DNA of 64,000 nucleotides from contig DAOPJV010000010.1 of assembly GCA_035399845.1 (NCBI GenBank), positions 1-64,000 on the forward strand. Reading direction: 5' to 3'. This DNA comes from ECT2AJA-110-A sp035399845. Lineage in GTDB: Bacteria; Planctomycetota; Phycisphaerae; UBA1845; UTPLA1. Positions 1 to 8,162 of the stretch are shown piece after piece (positions within the stretch are counted from its first letter, which is position 1; every line of letters begins with the position of its first letter). Below the pieces are notes generated by a model. The model had not been told where the DNA came from. It did no database searches and saw nothing but the letters and a program-made list of their open reading frames with translations. A program made the translations under genes and the position numbers.

Positions 1-43
1 GCACTGCTTGAGAGGTGTGGCGCCCAGTGTTGCGAGTTGCAGG

Positions 44-150
44 GTGGGCGCCTCCCGCAGGCGTCATGGGGGCCGCTGAAGCGGACGTCACGCCGCGGCC
101 CAATCGCGACGCGAAACCAACATGGCGTCAGCGAGAGGCGCCCACCCCAC
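44..150. repeat. ~107-bp repeat with terminal inverted arms (copy a)
   Basis: The left arm near 44-60 contains GGGCGCCTCCCGC and the right arm near 131-147 is its near-complement GCGAGAGGCGCCCACCC. The middle is not conserved. Elements of the same size and arm sequence lie at 1101-1207 and 1921-2027. The layout resembles a small non-autonomous inverted-repeat element or a pair of convergent palindromic units. No coding content is apparent. Confidence 0.6.
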
Positions 151-280
151 GGATAGCCACGGCGTTTGGCGCGCGATGACACGCGTGCGAAGATCAACCC
201 TGTTGTTCCGGCGTCCGCCGCGCGATCGTATCGTCGCGCCACCACCTCTGAAGAGGTGGGCCACCCGTCGGGAGGCGCCC
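133..280 (+). repeat. 148-bp intergenic repeat (copy 1 of 2)
   Basis: This stretch matches 2233-2378 over nearly its whole length, with roughly 85-90% identity by eye. Both copies carry CACGGCGTTTGGCGCGCGA, then TTGTTCCGGCGTCC, then ATCGTATCGTCGCGCC, and end in a hairpin with arms CCACCTCT and AGAGGTGG followed by GGGC/GGGT and CCC. It overlaps the right arm of the inverted-arm element at 44-150. The first protein gene starts just downstream. Confidence 0.7.
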
Positions 281-303
281 ACACTGTGGATTGACGCGAT
301 CGA

Positions 304-1098
304 GTGATGAAAGCCATGCCGGATATTCACCTCCAGGCCCCGCATATCCAGCTTGGCTTCTTCTGGCAGGATCGACCGCAGGAGGCGGCGTTTGCGGCGT
401 GTCTGCGCTGGCTGATCGCGGACGGCTACGAACTCGCTGAGGTGACAGCGCTGCGAAGCGCTGACAATCGGTTACCACGATGTCAGAAGCCCGCCTGGTT
501 GGACATTCCCGACGCGGAATACGGGACTTTCGAAGACCCGGATGCGGAGACGGTGTTGTCGTCTGTCGATTGGCTGCCGATCCACTGCCAACTGCGACCC
601 ACGGCGCCGTGGAATGTGCCCGTCCATCTGACCTACGCGTTGCTGTACGAAGAGGCCCTGAATCGCGGCGACGCGCATGCGATTGAGATTGCCGCGAGCG
701 CGGCGAGCCTGAATCTGTTGCACACTGTGAGCATCGAGGAACTGTCGGCTGAGGGTGTATCCGAGGCGCGCCGGACACGGGCGTGGGAGCGTCGAACTTT
801 TTGCGCTGTGTGCGAGGCGCTGGCGCCGACGTGTGCCGCTGACAACTGGGAGAATGCGCTGCAACCGCCCGCCTGGCTCGCGGAATTCGGGGATTCGCTC
901 GATTTCAGCCATTTCTTTGTGTCGCAGACCTGTGCGGATATCGAACGGATCGAGGCGCTCGTTGGACCGATGAAAGCGTGGACCACGGAGCGGTTTGCCA
1001 ACGGTCTCGTGATCAAGGGCGGGGCCGATATCGACGCCGACGATGTGGAGGGGGCGCATGTCGCGGAGTCGCTGCGAGAGGCGTTTCGCGGGTCGTGA
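304..1098 (+). CDS. hypothetical protein (264 aa)
   Basis: I do not recognise a family. The protein is soluble-looking, with no signal peptide or membrane segment. It is rich in Trp, Ala and acidic residues and has scattered cysteines without a clear metal motif. The frame is open from a stop just upstream, and in-frame ATG codons at 304, 307 and 316 are possible starts. The gene stands alone between repeat elements, which end only about 20 bp before the start. That isolation is typical of accessory genes, but nothing in the protein reveals a job. That it is a real gene rests on its length and the absence of a better frame. Confidence 0.6.
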   Translation: MMKAMPDIHLQAPHIQLGFFWQDRPQEAAFAACLRWLIADGYELAEVTALRSADNRLPRCQKPAWLDIPDAEYGTFEDPDAETVLSSVDWLPIHCQLRPTAPWNVPVHLTYALLYEEALNRGDAHAIEIAASAASLNLLHTVSIEELSAEGVSEARRTRAWERRTFCAVCEALAPTCAADNWENALQPPAWLAEFGDSLDFSHFFVSQTCADIERIEALVGPMKAWTTERFANGLVIKGGADIDADDVEGAHVAESLREAFRGS

Positions 1099-1100
1099 GT

Positions 1101-1207
1101 TGGGCGGTCGCCTCCCGCAAGCGTTGAGCGCACTCCAGGATCATCGGACGCGCCTGGGCTGTCGCAATGTTTGAACAACAAGACGCCAGCGGGAGGCGTC
1201 CGCCCTA
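1101..1207. repeat. ~107-bp repeat with terminal inverted arms (copy b)
   Basis: The left arm TGGGCGGTCGCCTCCCGC lies at 1101-1118 and the complementary right arm AGCGGGAGGCGTCCGCCC near 1188-1205. Size and arms match the elements at 44-150 and 1921-2027. It starts about 3 bp after the stop codon of the preceding gene. The remaining gap down to 1373 shows nothing else I can name. Confidence 0.6.
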
Positions 1208-1373
1208 CGGTTGGCGACCACCCACTTCCAAACACCACCCAGGCCGCATAGGTTTGTGTCAGTCGCTCATCGCCCCGACGTTTCGTCTGTTCACGTCCGG
1301 CGCCACTGACGTCATAGACGCGGCTCCATGACTGTGGCGGCTCGGGGCGATTGCGTCCTGAAGAACAACTCCG

Positions 1374-1574
1374 CTAAATGAGTCCGCACAACTGCAGGAT
1401 GCCGATCAGAATCAGAAAGGGACCCGCGACAGTGATGAAGCCGCCAAACCTGCGACGCGCGAGTTCGAGCTTCTCGGGGTCCTTTGGATTGCGTGGAATA
1501 ACGCCCTTGGCAACCAGCATGGCCAAGACAGCGCCGACAATCGGAATCAGGCCCTCCAGATTTTGGGGTTTCAT
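1374..1574 (-). CDS. small two-helix membrane protein (66 aa)
   Basis: This 66-residue protein has two hydrophobic segments, one near residues 8-25 (IPIVGAVLAMLVAKGVI) and one near 43-66 (FGGFITVAGPFLILIGIL), separated by a charged loop of Asp, Glu, Arg and Lys. No family is recognised. The start codon overlaps the stop of the upstream gene by 4 bp (ATGA), so the two are very probably translationally coupled. A membrane location is inferred from hydrophobicity only, and function is unknown. Confidence 0.6.
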   Translation of the reverse strand: MKPQNLEGLIPIVGAVLAMLVAKGVIPRNPKDPEKLELARRRFGGFITVAGPFLILIGILQLCGLI

Positions 1575-1798
1575 TTCGGTCTATCCTCCGGCCCTGGTCG
1601 GTTTCCCCACCATGACATGATCGCCATGATGGATACAACCGCAGTCAGCGTTATTCCCGACACGACGAAGTAAGTCGCGCTGAGTCCGCCCGTCTCCCGG
1701 TATTCCCGATACCCGTGCATACCGATGGCCAGGAACGCACATGCGATCATCATGACCCAATGCCTGGGTGTGTACAGTTTGATCGATGGCTTCGACAT
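1571..1798 (-). CDS. small membrane protein (75 aa)
   Basis: The frame is open further upstream, but the ATG at 1798 is preferred because a GGAG Shine-Dalgarno sequence lies about 7 nt before it. The protein has two likely membrane segments, near residues 14-28 (VMMIACAFLAIG) and 40-62 (YFVVSGITLTAVVSIMAIM), and a short proline-rich polar tail. The 4-bp ATGA overlap with the next gene indicates a two-gene operon of small membrane proteins. I do not recognise the family. Confidence 0.55.
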   Translation of the reverse strand: MSKPSIKLYTPRHWVMMIACAFLAIGMHGYREYRETGGLSATYFVVSGITLTAVVSIMAIMSWWGNRPGPEDRPK

Positions 1799-1920
1799 TC
1801 GGTTGCTCCGGGTCGCGTTCGGTCCTGATCGTTTGGCAATCTTAAGCGAAAGTCGTGGGCCGGGGACGACGGTAACGGTTATTCGAGGAACGTCGCGAGC
1901 CATAACATTGCGCCGGTGTT

Positions 1921-2027
1921 GTAGGGCGGGCGCCTCCCGCTGAGCCTATGTTGTTCACGCGTTGCGAAATCGCCGGTATGTCGCGGCGGTTCAAACAGTC
2001 GCTTCACGCCAGCGGGAGGCGCCCACG
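1921..2027. repeat. ~107-bp repeat with terminal inverted arms (copy c)
   Basis: The left arm TAGGGCGGGCGCCTCCCGC at 1922-1940 pairs with AGCGGGAGGCGCCCAC at 2011-2026. The interior, including GTTGTTCACGC near 1949, recurs at 2168-2250, where the left arm is lost. This element and the ones after it fill the roughly 490-bp gap before the sialidase-like gene. Confidence 0.6.
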
Positions 2028-2102
2028 CTGCGACATGCACGAGTGGCCCAGCTGTTCGAGGATGGAGGCGCGACGATGGGCGCGCGATGATGATGATTGA
2101 TC

Positions 2103-2166
2103 GCATGACGCCCTGCGCGCGAACGTATCGTCGCGCCCCCACCATTGAAGTGGTGGGCCACCCGGC
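2103..2166 (+). repeat. hairpin half of the 148-bp repeat
   Basis: This holds CGTATCGTCGCGCCCCCACC followed by ATTGAAG and TGGTGGGCCACCC, so it is the 3' half of the 148-bp repeat with a different but still paired stem (CCACCA/TGGTGG instead of CCACCT/AGGTGG). Confidence 0.55.
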
Positions 2167-2232
2167 AGGTTGTTCACGCATTGCGAGAGCGCCGGTGTGT
2201 CACATTGGTTCAAACAGACGCTCGACGCTCGC

Positions 2233-2378
2233 GAGAGGCGGCCCACTCTACGGATTGCCACGGCGTTTGGCGCGCGACGACACGCGCGCGAAGATTACGT
2301 CTGTTGTTCCGGCGTCCGTCGCGCGATCGTATCGTCGCGCCCCCACCTCTGAAGAGGTGGGTTGCCCGGCGGGCGCCC
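2233..2378 (+). repeat. 148-bp intergenic repeat (copy 2 of 2)
   Basis: Second copy of the repeat at 133-280, in the same orientation, ending in the CCACCTCT/AGAGGTGG hairpin. It ends about 18 bp before the most likely start of the next gene, so an open frame that runs through it should not be read as protein. Confidence 0.7.
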
Positions 2379-2395
2379 TCGAATGGAGTCGGTTC

Positions 2396-3514
2396 GTGCA
2401 CACGTTCGAGCGATCATGTCGAAACAAATGGCGACGGAAACGATCGGCCATTGCTCTAGCGAGCGCATTGCGCATCGCGTCGATGATCGCGATGCTGGTG
2501 GCGCCCCTCGCATGCATTCCGACTTACCTCGACGCCGGCGCCCTGGGCCTGGTGCTTCAACCCGCGACGACGAGCCCGGCGGGCGACTCTGTGGGCGAAT
2601 CGAAGGCGATCTTCGAGTCCATCGAGGGCCGCGCGGGCCATCACGGCGTAACGGTTGTCGAACTGGCGAATCACGATCTCCTGGCGGCGTGGTATTCCTA
2701 CGACGGATCGCATGAACTGGACGGGGCGTCGATCTTCACGGCAAAGCTGCCTGTCGATTCAGACGAGTGGACGACGCCGACGAAGATCGAAGGCCTGCCC
2801 GATCGATCCGCGAACCCGCTGCTGTTTGTCGATGGCAATTCGGTTCATCTGCTCTTCGCGCACGTACCGCAGTTGTGGTGGAGCGCCACGCTGATGCAGT
2901 GCGAATCAACGGATGGCGGCGCAACCTGGTCGGCGCCGCGCGACATCGGCGCCGGTCTCGGCGGCAATGTCCGCAATCCGCCGATCCGGCTCGACGATGG
3001 GTCATGGCTGCTTCCGGCGTATTCGGATTTCTGGCTGCACGGATTCCTGCTGCGCTCGGCGGACGCCGTCGAGTGGACGCGAGGGACGACGTGGATCGCC
3101 GAGGGCGACAACGCGCTGCTGCAGCCTGCGATCGCTCGATCGAATGACGCCGAGTCTCTTCTGATGGTCGCCCGCAATCGTGGCGGTCATCGCATCTATG
3201 CGTCGGCGTCGAATGACCTTGGCGTGAACTGGACTCGGCCCATTGAAACAGCCTTTCCCAACCCCGACAGCGCCGTCGCGCTTGCGTCGCTCAGTGATCA
3301 CTCGCTGCTCATGGTTTTCAACGACAGCAGCGAGGATCGATCGCCGCTCGTTGCGATGTACTCAACGGACGGCGGCGAAACGTGGGGCGAACGCCGCGTG
3401 ATCGCGGAAGGGGCGGGAGACTACAGCTATCCGACGATTATCGAAACGCAGGAACGCGGCGTGATGGTTTTCTATAGTGAGGATCGATCGCGGATTGTGT
3501 GGGTGGCGTTGTGA
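2396..3514 (+). CDS. Asp-box sialidase-like secreted protein
   Basis: A six-bladed sialidase/neuraminidase-type propeller is indicated by three Asp-box motifs of the S-x-D-x-G-x-x-W type: STDGGATW, SNDLGVNW and STDGGETW. The protein is about 372 residues if it starts at the GTG at 2396. That start gives a basic N-terminus (NKWRRKR), a hydrophobic stretch and a cysteine (PLAC), consistent with export. The ATG at 2483 and a TTG at 2468 are alternatives. The frame stays open further upstream, but that part is repeat DNA. Members of this family may be glycosidases or non-catalytic sugar-binding propellers, and I cannot see enough of the catalytic Arg triad to decide. The gene stands alone. Confidence 0.75.
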   Translation: MHTFERSCRNKWRRKRSAIALASALRIASMIAMLVAPLACIPTYLDAGALGLVLQPATTSPAGDSVGESKAIFESIEGRAGHHGVTVVELANHDLLAAWYSYDGSHELDGASIFTAKLPVDSDEWTTPTKIEGLPDRSANPLLFVDGNSVHLLFAHVPQLWWSATLMQCESTDGGATWSAPRDIGAGLGGNVRNPPIRLDDGSWLLPAYSDFWLHGFLLRSADAVEWTRGTTWIAEGDNALLQPAIARSNDAESLLMVARNRGGHRIYASASNDLGVNWTRPIETAFPNPDSAVALASLSDHSLLMVFNDSSEDRSPLVAMYSTDGGETWGERRVIAEGAGDYSYPTIIETQERGVMVFYSEDRSRIVWVAL

Positions 3515-3541
3515 GTGGTTCTTCTGCGATGGTTGGGCGCT

Positions 3542-3590
3542 GCGGGAAGGGCTTCCCGCTGGGAGTGGGTGCGAGATGGGAATCTCGCAC
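3542..3590. repeat. GGGA-loop hairpin repeat (two adjacent hairpins)
   Basis: The first hairpin is GCGGGAAG/CTTCCCGC (3542-3559). The second has arms GTGCGAGAT and ATCTCGCAC around a GGGA loop (3569-3590). The same two-hairpin layout with different stem sequences occurs at 11985-12034, 24175-24198, 25095-25185 and 26006-26029. It lies between two convergent genes and may act as a bidirectional transcription block, though neither side has a U tract. Confidence 0.65.
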
Positions 3591-3646
3591 CAGCGATCTC
3601 GCGTGGTTAAAGCACAGGGTGGCAAGCGCCCAGTGGCGTGCGATTT

Positions 3647-4957
3647 CTAGAATTCCCTGCGTTCTTCGATGGCGGGAATGCACACGACGGGGCCTCGAAC
3701 GACATCCAGCCCGTTCATCACATCGACGGCGCGATGGACGATCTTGTCGCGCGTGACGTGCGTTGTCGCCACAACGGGAACGCCGTCGTCGGCCGATCCC
3801 TCGGGCGCGTGCTGCACGAGCGACGCAATGCTGATGCCCTCGTCCGCCAGCACCTGGGCGATTCGGGCCATGCCGCCCGGACGATCGATCAGACCGACGC
3901 GGATGTAGTAGGCCGTCGCGTTCTCATCCGTCGGAATGATCTGCGCGGCGCCGGCGCCGTCGGCGTAGGGGCCCAGGCGCGTGAACGCCATCTGGGCGGC
4001 GCCGATGGCCACGTCGATGATGTCGGCGACGACGGCGCTTGCCGTCGGTCCACCGCCGGCGCCACGCCCATAGAGCAGGACGTGGCCGACGGCGTCACCG
4101 TAAAGGCTGACGGCGTTGAACGAACCATCGACTTTGGCAAGCGGATGCGATGACGGAATGAACGTGGGCCGCACGCTGAGCTGGACGCCCTGTTCAACGC
4201 GTTCGGCGACGGCGAGCAGCTTGCACGTATAACCGAGTTCACGTCCGGCGATCAGATCCGTCAGTTGCAGGTCCTGGATACCGTGGATCATCGGGATGTC
4301 GGCAAACCGCACGTTTTCTCCCATCGCGACGGAGGCGAGGATGGCGAGTTTGTGGGCGGCGTCGGTCCCGTCGATATCGAGCGTCGGATCGGCCTCGGCG
4401 TAGCCGAGCGACTGCGCCCTGGCAAGGGCGTCGGCGTAGGACGTCTGATGGTTGAGCATCTGCGTCAGGATGTAATTGCACGTGCCGTTGAGAATGCCGT
4501 AGACGGCCGTGATGTCGTTGGCGACGAGTCCCCGGCGGACGGCGTCGATGAGCGGAATGCCGCCGCAGACGGCGCCTTCAAATGCGATACAGACGCGGGC
4601 CTTACGCGCCGCCGAGAAGAGCTCCGCGCCATGTTCGGCGAGCAGCGCCTTGTTGGCCGTGACGACGTGTTTGCCGCCGGCGATTGCCGCCTCGACAACG
4701 CGCCGGGCCGTATCGACGCCTCCCATCAGTTCGCAGACGATCGATACGTTCGGATCGGCGATGGCCGCTTCCATCTCCGTCGTGATGATGGCGGGATCGA
4801 TGGCGTCGCCTCGCGGCCGAGTCGCGTCGCGAACAACGACGTGGACGAGTTCCAGGGGGCCGCCGACCAGTCGACTGAAGCGATCGCGCTGTGTCGAAAG
4901 GCGCTGCGCGACCTGCGACCCAACGGCGCCGCAGCCAATGAGAGTGATGCCTGCCAT
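3647..4957 (-). CDS. hom: homoserine dehydrogenase
   Basis: This enzyme reduces aspartate semialdehyde to homoserine with NAD(P)H, the branch point to threonine and methionine. The N-terminal Rossmann motif ITLIGCGAVGSQVA begins at residue 3 when translation starts at the ATG at 4957. An upstream extension to 5104 adds a low-complexity tail unlike the family, so it was rejected. The substrate-domain signature GILNGTCNYILTQM and the conserved Asp/Lys region TDAAHKLAILA follow. The C-terminus carries an ACT domain (YYIRVGLIDRPGGMARIA), which usually confers threonine feedback control. At about 436 residues it matches the usual length. It is a single gene, convergent with the sialidase-like gene. 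Confidence 0.95.
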   Translation of the reverse strand: MAGITLIGCGAVGSQVAQRLSTQRDRFSRLVGGPLELVHVVVRDATRPRGDAIDPAIITTEMEAAIADPNVSIVCELMGGVDTARRVVEAAIAGGKHVVTANKALLAEHGAELFSAARKARVCIAFEGAVCGGIPLIDAVRRGLVANDITAVYGILNGTCNYILTQMLNHQTSYADALARAQSLGYAEADPTLDIDGTDAAHKLAILASVAMGENVRFADIPMIHGIQDLQLTDLIAGRELGYTCKLLAVAERVEQGVQLSVRPTFIPSSHPLAKVDGSFNAVSLYGDAVGHVLLYGRGAGGGPTASAVVADIIDVAIGAAQMAFTRLGPYADGAGAAQIIPTDENATAYYIRVGLIDRPGGMARIAQVLADEGISIASLVQHAPEGSADDGVPVVATTHVTRDKIVHRAVDVMNGLDVVRGPVVCIPAIEERREF

Positions 4958-5235
4958 AACGAATCCAACGGCGAACGAACGGGCCCAGGTGAGTTGGGCC
5001 TCGTGTATTTGACTCGGATTCGCGGCATGGGGGAGAGGGGCGCCGCGCGCGACAGTATTGCGAGCGGCAGAATCTGCGCGACGGGCCTCGCCCGGCGCCT
5101 GCATTAACCTTCTGTAGGGAAATGAGTTGTGGTGTGATTGCGGGGGTCAAGTTTGTCGTTACTTCGGCCGATAACTTTCGGAGCGTGGAAGTGGTTCCGC
5201 GTCTTGAGCGCCCTTCGCCGGGCGATGGATGAAGC

Positions 5236-5691
5236 ATGGCCGAGACGCTGACATATCAACCGACGCTCTTTGACGAGGCGACGTCGATGATTCGCGGAGG
5301 CGTTTATCGCGTTGCCCGCGTCCCCTACGACGACAGCGAGACGGAGGACATCATCCTCGTGCGGCAGGCGCTGGAGCGATCCGGCGCCCCGACGACCTCG
5401 GACACGGCCGACGGTGTCATGGAGGATGACAGCGATCTGGCGCCGATCGAACGCGCCACAACGACAGTGGCGGCCGGCGCCACAGGTAGTAAAGGCGCGA
5501 CTCGGCGACCTCCCCGGCGGATCGGCAACGGCACGCTCGTCTCGACGCGCGTGCAGTGGCGCCCGGGAGATCCCTTTGGTCAGGCTGCGCGGGCGCCGGC
5601 CCGCGGATTTCAGTGGACTCGAATGTTCCGATCGGCCTGCGTCACGGCGGGCAGCGGTCTGATTCTCGTGTGGCTGCTTCATCTGGCCTGA
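5236..5691 (+). CDS. hypothetical protein with C-terminal membrane anchor (151 aa)
   Basis: The first ~50 residues look folded (MAETLTYQPTLFDEATSMI). The middle, about residues 55-100, is low-complexity and rich in Ala, Thr and Arg. The last ~20 residues form a single membrane segment (VTAGSGLILVWLLHLA), so a tail-anchored topology is likely. No family is recognised. It is divergent from hom and 40 bp upstream of the next gene on the same strand, with which it may form an operon. Confidence 0.55.
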   Translation: MAETLTYQPTLFDEATSMIRGGVYRVARVPYDDSETEDIILVRQALERSGAPTTSDTADGVMEDDSDLAPIERATTTVAAGATGSKGATRRPPRRIGNGTLVSTRVQWRPGDPFGQAARAPARGFQWTRMFRSACVTAGSGLILVWLLHLA

Positions 5692-5731
5692 GGCGATCGC
5701 GCCGACAGGACCGCGCAGGAGGCGCGAATAC

Positions 5732-6373
5732 ATGGAACACGCATTTCTCGACGGCAAGCCCCTGGCGACGGAAGGCATCGACGCGGACGCCAGCGTCAGC
5801 AGTGTCGTCGAACGCGCCAAGACGATGCTGCTGGAAACGTACGGCGACTCGATCCTGCTCGAAGTCATCTGCGACGGCGAGGCGATCGACGCCGGACGGC
5901 TGGAAGAGACGCTTGCCGATCCTGTCTCGAAGTACGGTCGCCTGGAGTTTGTGTCGGGGAGTCGGCGTACCGTCGTCGTCGAGTCGCTCAGGGCGTCGAA
6001 GCGATCGATCAGTGACACGTTCGAGCTGGTGCGCGACGCCGCGAATCAGCTCAACGCAGGCAGCGTCGCCAGTGGGATGCAGCGACTGATCGACTGTGTT
6101 GAGATCTGGTCGCAGGCCCACGAGGCGATGATCAGCAGCGGTCATCTCCTCGAACTGGACATGGAAGAGCTGGTGATCGCCGACAAGCATGTCTTTGAAT
6201 GGCTGCGGGAACCCGCGACGAAGCTGCGCGACATCCGCGACGCCATCGAATCGCGCGATCACGTCATGCTGGTGGATATCCTTCGCTACGAGATGGATGA
6301 GTTCCTCGAGGGCTGGGAGAAGATGCTCGAGGCCTACGCCGACTACGTTCAGGGCATGGGCGTCGCGGCGTAA
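5732..6373 (+). CDS. hypothetical cytoplasmic protein (213 aa)
   Basis: An AGGAGG-like Shine-Dalgarno sequence lies 9 nt before the ATG. The first ~75 residues look like a small alpha/beta domain, and the rest is strongly helical and acidic, with regular Leu/Ile spacing (for example IADKHVFEWLREPATKLRDI). No signal or membrane segment is present. I do not recognise the family. It follows the preceding tail-anchored protein by 40 bp, so co-transcription is plausible. Helical content suggests a protein-interaction role, but that is only inference. Confidence 0.6.
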   Translation: MEHAFLDGKPLATEGIDADASVSSVVERAKTMLLETYGDSILLEVICDGEAIDAGRLEETLADPVSKYGRLEFVSGSRRTVVVESLRASKRSISDTFELVRDAANQLNAGSVASGMQRLIDCVEIWSQAHEAMISSGHLLELDMEELVIADKHVFEWLREPATKLRDIRDAIESRDHVMLVDILRYEMDEFLEGWEKMLEAYADYVQGMGVAA

Positions 6374-6436
6374 GTCGCTGGGGCGGCCCGCTTTCCCGCT
6401 GTGTCAAAATTTTAGCATATTACTCACGTCGACGCG

Positions 6437-6442
6437 TATAAT
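6437..6442 (+). promoter_or_regulatory. TATAAT -10 box, leaderless type
   Basis: TATAAT ends 8 nt before the ATG at 6451 with no Shine-Dalgarno sequence between. Transcription would start at or next to the start codon. No convincing -35 hexamer is visible 16-18 bp upstream. Confidence 0.6.
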
Positions 6443-6450
6443 CCTGTCAT

Positions 6451-7722
6451 ATGGGCATGGACGATCGCGTCATTTTTCAAGGCAATCCAAAGCGCTGCGT
6501 TCTTGGCGCCGCCGTCGCCATCGCGGTATTGATGGTCGTGGACATCGCGCGCGGCGATCTGATTCGCACAAAGAAGGGCCAGACGATCGAATGCGAGGTC
6601 GTCGAGGATCTGGGCAAGGCGCTGCGACTGCGCACACGTCTTGGGGTCGTCGACCTGCCGAAGGACGAGATCGACAAGCGAAAGACGCGCAAGTCCCCGT
6701 GGGAGGAATACCGCGAACGCCGGAAGAAATGCGACAAGACGGCGGACGCGCACTACGCCCTCGCCATGTGGTGTGACGAGCGGGACCTGGGGCCCGAGCG
6801 ATCAGACGAGCTTGATCACGCCCTGGAGCTGGATCCGAACCACGCGGCGACGCGGGCGGCGCTGGGCTTCGAAAAAGAGGATTCCGGCGCGTGGGTGCGT
6901 AAGGCCTCCGGCAACGCCCCGAACCCGGACGACATCGCGGCGGATCGTCAGGCGGCGAAGGAAGAACGCCTCGTCCGAAAGATCATCTCAGAGTGGTTCG
7001 TGAAGATCCGGGCGATCCATGACGCGCGGATGTCACCCAAACGCGGTCCCGTCAATCGGAAGAAGTTCAAAGACGCGCGAGAGAACATTCTGAAGATTCG
7101 CGATCCGCTCGCGATCCCCGCGCTGACCGGCGTTCTCAGCGCCGGGAACAAGGCCTCGCGCCTGGTGCTGATCGAATCGCTGGCGCAGTTCCCGGATGAT
7201 GACGCGACGATGAATCTCATCGTGATGTCGATCCTCGATCCGTCGAAGCAGGTGCGTCGCGCGGCGGCGCAGGAACTGGCGCGACGCGATGACCCGCGGG
7301 TCATCGATCGACTGCAGGACGCGCTGTACAGCGAGGAGGAGGGCATTCTCCGGCACTCGGCGACGGCCCTGGGCGTCCTTCGGGCCGTGGAAGTCACGCC
7401 CAATCTGATCGAGCAGTTGTCGACGGAGGTTCCGGGCATCGTGCGGCATTCGCGGGCCGTCTATCTGGGCGATATCTACGGCACCTTTGGCGGCCGCGCC
7501 CGCATCGTCCACGGCGGCTATCTCGTCGGCTACAGCCCCGGATCGATCGGCGTGTTGGGCCCCGGTTCCTGGGTCGGGACGGAGACGTACTACGAGCGAA
7601 CCATGGTGTCGGTCTATCGAACGGAAGTTCAGGAAGCGCTGATCGCGATCTCTGGAGAGAACTTCGGCTTCGATCGACACAAGTGGATCGACTGGTGGGA
7701 ATCGAACAAACCCCGCAGATGA
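6451..7722 (+). CDS. secreted HEAT-repeat protein (423 aa)
   Basis: The N-terminus has a hydrophobic export segment (VLGAAVAIAVLMVVDIARG, about residues 17-35). A short region follows (IRTKKGQTIECEVVEDLG) of the type often seen in planctomycete periplasmic proteins that read 'x-G-x-x-I-x-G-x-V'. Residues 95-150 look TPR-like (ADAHYALAMWCDE, LELDPNHAATRAALGF). From about residue 200, helical HEAT/PBS-type repeats are clear (LAIPALTGVLSAGNKASRLV; VRRAAAQELARRDDP; HSATALGVLRAVEVTPNL). These are protein-protein scaffolds. Expression is probably leaderless from the TATAAT box just upstream. Its partner is unknown. Confidence 0.65.
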   Translation: MGMDDRVIFQGNPKRCVLGAAVAIAVLMVVDIARGDLIRTKKGQTIECEVVEDLGKALRLRTRLGVVDLPKDEIDKRKTRKSPWEEYRERRKKCDKTADAHYALAMWCDERDLGPERSDELDHALELDPNHAATRAALGFEKEDSGAWVRKASGNAPNPDDIAADRQAAKEERLVRKIISEWFVKIRAIHDARMSPKRGPVNRKKFKDARENILKIRDPLAIPALTGVLSAGNKASRLVLIESLAQFPDDDATMNLIVMSILDPSKQVRRAAAQELARRDDPRVIDRLQDALYSEEEGILRHSATALGVLRAVEVTPNLIEQLSTEVPGIVRHSRAVYLGDIYGTFGGRARIVHGGYLVGYSPGSIGVLGPGSWVGTETYYERTMVSVYRTEVQEALIAISGENFGFDRHKWIDWWESNKPRR

Positions 7723-8162
7723 TCCGCCTCGCGAACGACGCTGATCGGGCGTATTGCGGCGACAAGCTCTTATCGGACATAATGTTGCGGCTGACACAGG
7801 CCGGGCGTCGGCTTCGGGGAAATGCCGACGGCGTCGTTCGTGTCGTTGATTGGCAAACCACTTCCGCCCGCTAAAATGCGTGTAAATTGGGTGTTGTGGG
7901 GTAATTGTCCCATCGGCGGCGCCTGATTCGTTGGATCAGAAGTTTCATGACGCGTGAGTCCCGCCGTCAGGGCGGACGGGACGCTGGTTGGCGGCGTGGA
8001 CCGTCGGTGGTCGGCGTATTGCGCGTCAGCAGGATCGGTTCGTGCGACTGCGGCGTTCGCGTACGCCGCGGCAACGCGTTCATTGATGGAATGAGGTCGC
8101 GCAGTCGGCCTGTCCGTTGAACGGAAGCGCGTCACGGCGTCAGTCAGTTAAGGAGTATCCGC
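7723..8162. other. 440-bp gap upstream of the pdh operon
   Basis: No gene is supported here. The region contains an AT-richer stretch around 7870-7900 (TAAAATGCGTGTAAATT), which could hold the pdh promoter and would leave an untranslated leader of about 260 nt. No riboswitch could be identified by eye. An AAGGAG ribosome-binding site lies at 8150-8155. Confidence 0.4.

Noticed and set aside
2087..2395. N-terminal extension of the sialidase-like protein
   Set aside because: This part is composed of intergenic repeat copies found elsewhere in non-coding DNA; a later start gives an export signal.
7723..8162. Riboswitch or T-box leader before pdhA
   Set aside because: Several short GC palindromes occur, but none matches a leader I recognise and no terminator/antiterminator pair is evident.
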